Below are positions 10,701 to 22,700 of a DNA stretch of 64,000 nucleotides, in pieces. This stretch comes from Symsagittifera roscoffensis (Eukaryota; Xenacoelomorpha; Acoela; Convolutidae). The position numbers and the translations under genes were made by a program. The notes below the pieces were generated by a model, which worked only from the letters and a program-made list of their open reading frames with translations, was not told where the DNA came from and did no database searches. Where the stretch lies: assembly GCF_963678635.1 (NCBI RefSeq), contig NW_026971517.1:1-64000 (forward strand). Reading direction: 5' to 3'. Positions within the stretch are counted from its first letter, which is position 1. The number at the start of each line of letters is the position of its first letter.

Positions 10701-13700
10701 TTGTGTGAGGGTGCCCGAACTGTCGTTTTCGTCCAGAGGTATTGGGTTTTCCGCGGAGCCTGGTTGGTTTTCGTTCTCATCTATAATATCTATGTACAAT
10801 CTTTTACCGTAGAATTGGGGAGGTCCAACATTTCGACTCGACTGCCTTAATTTAAAATCATTACCAGTGATAACGGTCTCCTTTGGATGCCTGTCCTCAG
10901 TAATCGCGTTTTCATCAGAGGAGTCTTCTATCTCGAAAACTGGAAATTCGATAGGATTTTCTCCCTCCGATTCCTTCGTTGTATCCGACGGAGCGTTTGG
11001 GCCCTCCGATGTCGCAGTAGTAGAAGGTTTGTTAGGTGAGTGTGAAGTAGTTTGGGCTGCTGGTTTTATACTGATTGGACATTCCGCTGTGTCCGTCGAT
11101 TGAGGTTGTTCGTCTAAAATCTCAGATTTTATATTAGTTTGATATGTTTGAGGATCTAATGATGAGGTAGGTTCTTCGTTAAAAATGGGGTTATCCGAAA
11201 AGAAACGTTCTCTTATCGTTTCCCTGCATGGGAAACCACCCGCGATCCACTCCCAATCACTAATGTCAGATGTATCCGACGGAATGAACATGAATTCGTC
11301 ACCTGCTAAATATCCAGTGTTAGAAGTCGAGGCTTTTATTTTGGGTTCGTTTTGGCTTGTTGGGTTTGGTTGGTTGATTTATCCCTCTAGACCTAGTGGT
11401 GACCGGAGTAGGAAGCTTTATTTGTCGTCTCGTTTTAGGGCCTAGTTTCCGCGTCTCTTGGGGCTTTGTTTTGTTTGTCCTTCTTGGACCTACTTGTAAA
11501 TCAGTGTTAATAAAAAAAGGAAAATAAATATTTCCTTTGAATGAACGGATTGTAGAAGATTTAGACTTTGGGATGGCGATGTCCGATTTTCTAATGATTT
11601 TTTCGTCGGATAGTTCAACCGTAAATTTTGTTGAGTTTATTATTTTCTGACCCAATTGTTTATAGAAGGGATTTCTGTTTATACTCCCATTGGTCTTTCG
11701 GAGTAAATTACTTTTAAACGGGCTGTTTAGAGACACTCGGGAAGAAGAAGGTTTTGAAGCTGTGGGGTGGTCTGAGTCGTAACCTTTCTCAAGTGGTGAC
11801 TGGTTCTTCTTTGGTAGTAGACAGTCTTTGTACCCGTCTTCTATCCGATCGTCCGCATTCTAGTCAAGGGCCCTTTGTTTGCTTAAGATCGACTTCCCTT
11901 TGTTCAAAAATCCACCGGATAATTTACTAGATGCCAATTGTTTCCAGATTGTGTTCGGTTTTCTATTAAAATGTATTTCGAATGGTGAACATTTTGTTTT
12001 TGACTGAAAGGAAGATCGTAAATTCCAAATGATTTTCGAGATAGCGAATTGTAATGTAGGTGTTTGTTGTTCTAGTGACATTGCTAATAATTTAATTTAT
12101 ACAGTCTGAACAAGTTTTTCTACAAGACCGTTAAAACGATGGTCCCCAACTGTACAAAATATTAATTTGATATTACAAGAATTACAGAATAATTTAAAAT
12201 CCTGACTAGTTAAACAGGATGCGTGGTCGACACGAATAGAGTTAGAAATCCCATGGAGGTAAAAATAATATTGAAGGAATTCGATTACCGTGTTTGATGA
12301 CGTTGAAGATGTAATTTTAGCTGATGGAAATTTTGAGAAACAATCTATAATAATAAAATGAATTTATTCTTTCCCCAGATGTTATCTATTGGGCCGGAAA
12401 ATTGACGTCAAGTTCCTCATTAGGTTCGGATAAAGCGGGAAGTTCACTAATTTGTGTGGTATGTATAATGCTTTTAATATTCTTACCAGTTTGGGTGCAT
12501 TGTGAACAGTTAATCCCATGGAAGTAGATCTGCCGGTTTATGTGAGGCCACCAAATAAATTGTGCTAAATATTTCATACCGAATTGGCCAGGGTGGGATT
12601 CGTGCAAAGTTTTTAAAACGGCGTTTCGAAGTGTAAAAGGAATAACCAATTTTCCATCCATATATAATAATCCGTCGGATTCGTGAAGGTCTTTCGAAAA
12701 TTGGTACAGGTAACGGGAATTTGCATTGATGCTTTTAACTTTGTTCTGTAGAGCTTTTACGGTTGGGTTTAGCATTTCGTCGTCTTCCGTTAGTAATGCG
12801 ACCAACTTTGCGTTAAACAACTTGTTTAGATCCAAAGGTCGTTCAGGTAACCTTGAGATTTTCTCGATATTTTGTTACTAATTTTTTGTGTTCCGAAGAA
12901 ATTTAGAAATCGATTGAGACCTGTATTCCGGAGGTGGAAGGATTTACTACAATTTGGTTATTAGACATATTTACACTATTTTTAAATTTAAAACCCGAAG
13001 GATTACTAATTAAAATACTATTAAGAATTAAGAAATAAATAAAGGCTGATTTTGATAAAACGATTTTAGTAGGATCGGTGTTTGAAAAGTCCGAGGGAAT
13101 GCATTTAGAGTTACAAAGTTCTGTTCTATAATGTTTTTGATTGCAAATTGGAATGGAAGAATTAATAATATTCAACGCTCTAATTATTACGTGATTTCGT
13201 AATCTCGTGTAATTGGAACTTTCCGAAATTGAACTAATTGAATTACCTAATGAATTTTCGTTATCCAACGGATTGAGTGCTTTATATATTTTTTTGGTAG
13301 TTGCAACTACAAATTCTTCATCGTAATGTGATGGGGGATTGCCTTTCCCGAAGGAGATCTTGAAATTAGGTCAGTAAAACCCATATCTTTTTCCGCTAAA
13401 TGCTTTAAAGTAAAATTAAATGGTAAAAGACGATCTACCCATCTTGTCAATCGACTATGATACGTTTTGTTTCCGTGATTAGGTGACAGAGTGGAAAGGA
13501 GAGCTTTGTGTTCGGTAATAATTTCAAATTCTGAGCCGTAGAGACAGTTTTTGTAATGTTCTAGCGCCCATACAACTCCTAATAACTCTAATTCGTTTGT
13601 TGAATATTTGGATTCGTGAGGATTTAAAAATCTTGAAGCAAACGATACTGTTTTCCAGTCGTTCCCGTGGAGTTGTTCGAGAGATGCACCTAACCCGTTA

Positions 13701-16700
13701 TGTGAAGCGTCAGTTTTTACTCTCGTTGATCTTTTAACGTCGAAGTGAGTGTTTTCTGTAAAATTTTTTATTTCTAATTTTATCTTGTCGAACGCTTTTG
13801 TGTGAACTTCATTCCAAAGGAAAATTGACTTCTTGTTTAAAAGAGGTCTTAGCGGGCTTCCGAGGGATGCTAAACTTGGTACGAATTTGATGTACTGATT
13901 AGTTGACCCGAAGAATGATATTAGTTCCTTTAGATTTTTTTGAATTGGGATATCTTTAATCGCTTTGGTTTTATCGATTAGCGGAGCGATTCCCGATTTT
14001 GATATTTTAAAACCGAGCCATTTGATTTCTTTTTGGAAAAATGTGCATTTCGACCATTTTGACTGCGAAATTGTAACTATCTAACGTTGATAAAATTTTA
14101 TAGACAATTTTCTATTGGTCAATAAAACTTCCTTTGGAAGCGACTAAAATGTCGTCAAAGTAACAATTTGTGAAAAGAATATTTCCCAGTGTTGAGTCCA
14201 TGAGAAATTCATTTGGCATACCGCCGAGTCCGTAAAAACCGGTTAGGAATCGATATTTGCCAGTTATATCTCCGCCAACCAGGCTAAAATTGCATTGACT
14301 GCTAGTAAAATTGTCTAACGAAAGTTGACCATATGCATTCTTTAGATCTAGATTGGTGAACCACACTTCTCGGGCGGAGTTGTTGGAAATTTGAGCCGCT
14401 ACGTTATCCACTAATTCGTGTATGTTGGGCATCTGGTATTTGTTCTTGTAAATTTGTTTGTTGACAAATTTTGAATCTAGGGCTAGCTTTATCGATTTGT
14501 CCTTTTTACAAGTGATAACTATCGGACTAATAAATCTGTCCTTGTCGCAATTTTCTAATTTTTTGATATGTCCTTCGGATTTGATTTTGCACAATTCTGT
14601 TTTTACTGAATCCAGTAAATGTAGTGGGACTCGCCTGTCTTTTAGTTGAATTGGCTTTAGTGGTTCGTGAAAGTGTGTTGTTTTTGTTTGATTTTTTATT
14701 TTTCCATTCCGAAGGAATAGATGTTTGAAATTCTTGGAAATCATGTCTATTTCATTCTCTTTGTCAAGTGATGTAATTGAATTGATAGACTTACAAGTTT
14801 TCTTTTTGGTGTGTAGTGAGTAGTATTTTTGCGAAACTTCAATTCCCACTTTTGGCAAATTGTCATTCCCCAGGACGTTCTTTCATGTCCTTGTGTTAGG
14901 AAGAAGTGGCATTCCTTATGAGACCATCCATTTGAGAAAATGGGAACGATTACATTTCCAGTGATATTTATTGCATTGTTCGTAAATCCGCAATAAAGTT
15001 CTTTAGTCGCTTGGTCCACTGGATATATCTTCAGATAAGGGTCTCGTAACTACAACTCGTGTAGAACGTTTTGTTTGACGAAACTCACGGGGCTAGCTTA
15101 ATCCACCTGTATATTGAGAATTACTTGATTTTCGCTTCCTAGACCGATGTTTAGTAGTTTCTTCAATTCTTTTCCTTGATCGTCGTAGATAGTTGTTACG
15201 TTTAATACAGAGTAGTCATCGTTATCGCTCTGTCCGGACTCCGACCATGCGTTGAGTACTCCACAGCATTTTCTATTAGCGCGGTCGCTATTTACATCCG
15301 GTTGCTCCGAAGGATAATTACAATCTGTATTATTTACAATTTGACTATCCACAATATTTACATTTTTAGGGCGTGATTTACAGAGTCTAGTAAAATGTCC
15401 TCGATATTTACAAGTCGTACAGGTCGTACCTTTTGCGGGGCAAACCTCCAGATGTCCTTTGGTAAAACTTCCGCCGCATTTCATACGCGTGTTGTTCCTT
15501 TCGATGTTTAGGGTGGGTTCTCTTTTTACATTAAAATGATTAAAATATTTATTGGAAGGGTATCCGTTGGATTTAAAAGTACTCGTCATTTTGATGTGGT
15601 TTGTTATTCCTTTGTCATCGATCAAGGCGAAATTTAAAGCTTCTAGTGGGGGTAGAGTTTCCGTAAGAAGTTTCCGTTGAATGTCCGAGTTCTTCATATT
15701 ATTGATAAATATATCTCGGATCCACTCGTCTTCTCCTCTGGCAATGTCACATCTTTTTGCCATTTCTGCTAGTGCCCCCCAGAATTGTTCTAGCGATTCT
15801 CTGTCCCTCTGTTTTCTATTCAACAGCTACAGCTTGTGTCTTTCGAAGGTTATGTTTGTCTTTTTCACAAAGGCTAAAGACAAATTTTCCCATAGAAGTT
15901 TGATAGAAATTTGCAGAACTTTAACTCTCGTGAACCTTCTTTCCTTCGTTTCTGAGGGCTGAATAAAGTATGGGTCTGAGTTTTTTGTCCGCCTCTTTTA
16001 GTCTCATGCCGTTAAATTTCTTAGTTTCTGACTTAATTGAGGCCATTTCTTCGTCTTCGAACCTCTTTTGCTCGCGGATATTCCTCTCAATGCGAGATGT
16101 TTTTTGAGCATCGGATTCGTTTTCCGGTGGATTTTCTAGTGTTGGAGGGAGTGGGTGATATCGTTCCGTTGGATTCAAGAGATTTTCGATATCGATGTTT
16201 TCCTTTGCGATTATTGCTATTTGGAATAAGTCGCTCCACTCTTCCCAAGGAATTGGTGGGTCCACTGTGTGGTTTTGCCAGAATGAAGGTATACCTCTCA
16301 CGTTTGATTCGTTACTGTTTGACTGCGCCATGATAAAATGTTTCTTTGTTACGGATAATTCTACTTAGTTACAAATAAGATATGTTTAAAAAATGAATTA
16401 ATCTCTGTATTAAAACATTAAAAAAGTGAGAGATCATTCTCTCCGCCGGAGAGAATGAACATAACAAGGTCAGATCTAAATTAACCAGTTAAAGTAATTT
16501 AAGACTGATTAAATGAAGTAAGAAGAATGGTATGATTCGCAACACAGTCCTATTCCAGACATCGACGACATTGGTTCCTGACTTTTGCGACCCAGCATTT
16601 TTGCAGAATTGTTGCGACCTTACGACGCGACATTCCAGACTCAAACTCCCGGAGCGACTATGCAATTGGGATCTTTCATTTTGGATACAAGTATTATATT

Positions 16701-19700
16701 TCAAACAACTGGGCTCTTTTCTAGAAAAACTGTGTTTTCATCAACCTTTTCGAAATAAATCTTACCAAACACGAATTCCAAACTTGCGTTTATGTTTTAG
16801 TCCGCTCAAAATACGTTTTTTAGGAATTTAAGACTTTCAGCCTGTTTTTGTACGATCAATCTTCAAGTTTTTTTTCCACACTTCAAACTAACTATTTTCT
16901 CAGATTGATTGAAATTATATTTTCTTCTATTTTCCACTAAAAAATATGTTTCAGTAAAAGTTTTGAGCTGCATGTTTATTTGAGCTGCAAACCACACCTC
17001 CATTTTTACTGCCTAGGAGAGCACGATTGGATCTTCAGGTCCATTCACAGGGGTCTTAAAAAAAGATTGTACCAATTAAAAATGGAAAACCTAACTACTT
17101 ACGATGTTATCTTCAAAGATCTCTGGACCAATTGGAGCATGGAAGGAGTTACATAGTGTGTGACTTCAACCAGCCCAGACCCATAATGGCCCCAGGAGGA
17201 GGCCATAGCTACGCGAACAGTCAGGCCATACACCAGCAGAACAACTGGAGGTATAATGACAGACGCACCAACTCGCAGAAGGTAAATAAAGCAGACAATT
17301 TAGAAGAAAAAAGTTCACACAAAATCTAAAATGTTTAAATGAACTTAAAAACTCAAAGAACGTAAACTGTTAAAAACTATTAGAAGTAAAAAAAAAAATC
17401 CGAAGTCAGCATAACTATTACAGAAATGATCGCAACTTCAGAATATATTTTTGAAAGATTTGAGGACACACCGAATCGTTTGCTTTAGAAAATGAAATAT
17501 ATATTTTTTCGAAATTGTTTTTAGTGTCAATTGTTTATTTTAAAAACTTGAAAATTTATTTTCAAATTGTGTTGAGTAAACTGTTGTCATATTGTATGTA
17601 CTTTTTTGCTTTATTCTCTTTGTTTTAAATTAAGAAACTTTCAATTTTTTTAGGTGTTTGCGACTCGTCTGACTGGAAAGTACCCCTTGAACTATTTCCA
17701 GCTGCAAAAGATGAAAAACAAAGGGAGACCCATGGAAATGCAGCCATACAACAAAAGGTAACAATTGCATCACAATGAGTGTGAATTGAACCACAGTGAA
17801 TTTACGTCTTTTGGATGAAAACTGCAACTGTTTCATAACTGTTACGCAATTTTAACAAGATTACTATGAAACATTTGAGGATCTGGTTTATACTTTATAT
17901 GGCAGTTGGTTTATACTTCGGCTGATGTATTTATCACTCACGCTGACATCGAATCCAATGAAGCAGAAAGAAATATCTGAAATATCAAATATCGTCAAAT
18001 ATCAAAAACTACAATTTTTTTTTGTAAAATTCGTTGCGCAGATAACCAAACTTACGTGTTGAATTATTTAATTTCGCTCTGCAGGCGATTCCTTTTAGAA
18101 AATTGGTCTTAGTTTTTGTTTATTATTTTTTAAAACACTATTTTAAATTTTTATATTCTTTTGGCGCAATTCTCTTAAGGCATTTAACTTAAAGACATAA
18201 AAGACTTACTTGAATATCTCTATAAAAATGTTTTGCAAATTTAATCGCATTTCAATTATTTCTTTAAAATTTATTGCTCAAAATCCAGCAAATTTTAATG
18301 TTTTTTTTTTCAGAACCGGTGGCATTAAAGAAGATCTGGACATGCAAGAGCGAACTCCTAAGAAGATCACAGTGTACAGAAATGGATCCACGACTGACAG
18401 GAATCTAATTCTACTGAACAGGAGAGCGAACATTGAGATGGGGGATTTCTTGAGGGATTTGGGGGAGATGTTCGGGTGTCCCTTTGATAAGTTGTTCACA
18501 CCAGACGGAAAGAAGGTAACATACTCTTCATATTAGAGAATCTTTCTACTTCCGCGTTTCTTGAAGAGTTCCCTATTCTTAGCAAATTTGACAAAAGAAC
18601 CACCTTTTGCATTTTTGATAACCGTAACATTGCAGTTCAAAATTTTCAAAAACGTATTTTTGGCATGTTTTTGTAAAATCCTGTCTTTATTACTTTATTA
18701 CCCAAATTTTGATTTTTTAACGTACCAGGATGGTATTGAACAGTGTTCTGTAGTTTTTTTAAGACAATTATAGCAATAGATACAAAAAACTATAAAAAAA
18801 GTGTATTTAAAAAACATAATAAAAATCTTTTTCGAAAATCCGCCTCCTTCCTTTTTCATTACGAGAATAAACTGAGTTCTGAATACGCTCATAATTTCGT
18901 GCGTATAGAACCCTGGAATCAAGAGACAAGCCTTTTTAAAATTTCCAAATTGTACATGGAAGCCAGTTACCCATTTATCGCAAACAAATGCTTTTTACGT
19001 AAAACCTGTCGGCACATTTGTTTGGATGCATAACCCACAAAGTAAAAAATTTTACAAGACAATCATGCACAAAATATTCAATTCACAACTCTCCTGTAAT
19101 ATTCAGCTTTGATAATTTATTTTTGTTTAAACTAACTGTTTTGATGGGTATTGACAATTTTTTTTCTTTTTGTATTTGTGAAACTTGACTCTTAAGAAAA
19201 ATTTTTGTTGGCCCATTCCTTTTCATAGCTTTTTCGTCTAAAATGTCAGATCTGTAAAAATTAAATTCCGTTTAATTTAGTTTTTGTAGCATCAATCTAA
19301 TTTGCTTATCGTCTAATTTCCTAGGCCCCCCGATAAACATTTTTACATTTTAACCAAGTGTCAAGGAAAATTTTGTCTAGAGGCAACAAAAGTAATCAGT
19401 GAACTAAAGATAGAAAACCGGAACCATACGATCAAAATTTTCAAATTTTTGTGATGTAAATTTGTTAAAAGAAAAAAGACAAGGCCATTATTGTAACCGA
19501 ACTGTCATACTTGGGAAACTGACCCACACAAATCTGCCAAAATTTGGGTTCATTCAATTCTCATTTCTAAAATTTGGGAAATTTCAGCTCTCTTTGCTGA
19601 AACTTGGGCTCAGTCAGTCCCATATTGGGAAAATGGGTATCAAAAATTAGGCACACATTGCTACAAATTGGGCTTCTTCAGCTCGTTTTGCTAAAAAATT

Positions 19701-22700
19701 AGGCTCGTTCAGCTTGTTTTCTAGAAAAATGGGCTCATTGATTACCCTCCATAGAAAAAAATGAGACCAAAATAGTGACCAATTTCGACCCTGGTCATGG
19801 TTTTTTTTCTAGTGTTTCTTCGGAATGAATGTGACTAGTTAATTCTCAAATTTAATTTTTGCATTTTTTTTTCTTTTAAAATAAAAAGTTTTATTTTTCA
19901 CTATATTCCAAAGGTACTTTTTCTTGCAATAGGTTGGCAACATACATAAAAAGTAATGTTAGTTAATTAGTCACTAAAATAGAACAACAGGTTTCAAATA
20001 CGGAAGAAAAGATTTAAATAACATTCCACCTGGTATCTAATGGTAGATTGACTTTTTTGGGGAACTAAAACAATTGATTTATTTAAAGTTTATCCTTAGA
20101 AAAAAAATTCAAAGGCAATCTTAAAAAAAAGGAGAGCACCACAAAACGGTAGCTGTGACAAACTGTCGCCTTTAAATTTGAAAGACGGAGAAATGGCAAT
20201 TCGGTTGACCCAAAACTAAAAAAAAACACAAAAACATTTAATCAAAATTTAAAATGCCTCACAAAAATCATAAGGCACCAATGAAATTGAAAAGAAACTG
20301 CAAAAATCCGCAGAAACTGGAAATGAGGGAGAGAAATATATTGTGTAATTCCAACAATATATGGTCGTGTACAATGGTTTAAATGGTCCAAATCGTGAAC
20401 AATGGTCCAGTTTTTTTAACTTTGCAATGGTGAAGCAAGATTGTTGCAATCGGTACTAGACTCGCCCCCCCTCCCAAAAAAAAGAAATCAATTTTGTTCA
20501 CAGAGTGGTCGATATGGTAATCATTATATTAACATCATCGTTAGTGCAGTGTGTAGTGGGTTCACATTGGAAAAGGGTTATGGGCTCCTCTTTGGAGTTT
20601 TTTTTAAGAGTTTTCGTTGCGTCGAAAGTGTTTGACAGAATTTCGGCGCTGTAGGGTCGGCTATAATTCCGTCGGCTCGTTTTCCAATTTTTTTTCTATT
20701 TTTTTTGATATTACATGGAAGTATTTATATTTGTACTTGGAAAATTGTAATAACCTGATTCAACCTCCCAGAACCTCCTTTGAGAAGTATAAAAAAAAAG
20801 CATGAGATTTTCTTTTGATTTTTCTTTAGTTCAAGTAACAACTGGTTCATTGTTTTTGTCTTTCAATCAGCTGTAAAAAATTTATTCTTTTTGCACATTT
20901 TTGTTCTGTTTTTCTTAAAAAAATTTTTGACATCATTTGTTTTTTTTCGCATTGCTCTCTGATTTGCTTTATCAATCTAAAGGAACAGCTGATTAAATAT
21001 TTTTTGTTGTTTAATCTGTGGCCTTTATTGCGTTTTTTTAGTGTGCAGATATTATATTTCATTAATTTCTGCGCATATTTTGGCCAATTTTTTTTACTAA
21101 TCGAAGACCTTTAACTTTTTACCCATCCCGTATGGCTCAAAAAAGCCTTTTATTGAAACCCGCGTACTACGCAAGCTTGAAATCCTATCAAATCAGAAAC
21201 CCTAAACTCAATTGTTTTTGTAATTTCAATCAAAACTGCTAGAGAACTTTTATATTTAGATGTCAACAGGAAAATCTGTCTGCTTAATTTCTTAGCACAA
21301 TAGCTGTATTCCTTTGTGTCGATTTAATCTTCTATTAGAGTAACATTTTTTTTCTTTTTTTGAATCAGATCAGAAACTTAAAGTATTTTTTGGTACAAGT
21401 CCAGATAAATTGGAACTTATCTGGGATCATAGTTCTTAAACATAATTCAATTACAGCAATTGTTTTGTTTTCCATTAAAATTGGTTTGATTGCGTTTTTC
21501 TGTTTGAGTTTTCGTTCAACATACTTTTCTCTAAAATTGCTGTTTTAGCCCGATCAGAACTTTTATTCGGGAGTCAAAATTGGTTTTTGTTTTCGGCTTC
21601 TATCATTGCAAAATTGTTTGAATTTTTTCAGCCAGTAGCTGTTTTTTGATTTCTGCCTCGTTGATTGATTCAATTTTTTTCTGGGCAATTTGTGTTGAAA
21701 CAGTGTAGAATAATTTTTCAAAATTTCGAAACGTTCTCAAATGGTCTTAGTAGAATTATTTTTTCAGTAGCTTGGTGTTTTGTTTTAATGTTTTTTAAAA
21801 AATTATGTTGGTTTTTGTTTTTGTTTTGTTCTTGCAAATTGAAGTAAAGTTGTTCGGTAATTGTATATTTTTGTTTAGAATTAGATTTTTTTTATCAATG
21901 GGTAGTTTTCAAATGATTTCATCGCATGAACTTTTTGAGGCATAGCAGGCGAGAGTCAAAATCGTATTGCTGCTTGTGTAATTAAAAACATTTTTGCCAG
22001 ACTTTTCTAATCTAATTTTTCCTAATTGATTCTTGAATAACATTTTTTCCGTTGGCTGTGTAAAGCATTTATCACAGCAAATTTCTGACCCCATATCCAT
22101 GAAATTTAAAAAACAAAAATATAATTTTGCGTCAAATTGTCAATTCCTACCACCAATTCCTTATAAACTAAAAGCCGGAACCATGACCACTAAGAAAACG
22201 AATGTAAAATCTAAGCAAGTAGAAACCTTTTCCTGCTCTGTCAAAATTAAAATGAAAATTTTGACTAAGTTAGCACAGTTATTGTTTCAACCACTGACAA
22301 GGGGAAGTAGTTTGTATTCGGATGTGTTTTAATTTTTTCATTCTTTTTGTTTTTGTTTTTACGCAAAATCAGGTACCACAAAAATTATTGGAAAAATTCG
22401 AAAGATGTACCAAATTGAAACCTTTTCAGTCAAAGATGGGACCACAAAAAACCCAAAAAAAATTGTCCCAGTGTCAAGAAAAACTGAAAGTCTTTGCTTT
22501 TTAGTCCTTTTTTGAGCGAATAACGCGATCGAGTAATGTTCGTTATATTGAAATTAAGTTTTTTTCTGGTAGTTTTAAACTAAAAAAAAACTTGATTTTA
22601 CTATCAGAAAAAGTTTTTGATGTTTTTTTTGCAAAAAGAAAGAATTAAAAAAACTATTGAACAAGAATTAAGATATTCAGTTTTTTAATTGATTAATTAA

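Larger units (their letters stand above)
9970..16544 (-). mobile_element. Ty3/gypsy-type LTR retrotransposon, decayed, antisense in the DCX/PLAT intron 2
   Basis: 6575 bp bounded by 214-bp direct LTRs and CAGTC target duplications. In minus-strand order it carries a primer binding site, Gag with CCHC knuckle, a protease-region remnant, reverse transcriptase, broken RNase H, an integrase with HHCC and D-D-E pieces, and an extra acidic frame. The pol order PR-RT-RH-IN and the RT motifs place it in Ty3/gypsy. Frameshifts or stops in gag, RNase H and integrase make this copy non-autonomous. The LTRs differ at 6 of 214 positions (about 97% identity), so the insertion is fairly young relative to its damage. 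Confidence 0.9.
8882..17118 (+). other. intron 2 of the DCX/PLAT gene
   Basis: 8.2 kb. It holds an unusual GCGAC-word repeat split by an LTR retrotransposon in antisense orientation. The remainder (8882-9540, 16690-17118) is AT-rich with GATTATAA-type words and no gene. Confidence 0.75.

Noticed and set aside
10479-11291. Envelope-like third gene of the LTR element
   Set aside because: No signal peptide, membrane span, Cys pairs or cleavage site; the frame is acidic and Ser-rich.
10650-11445. Plus-strand open frames over the LTR element
   Set aside because: Antisense shadows of the acidic and basic frames of the element.
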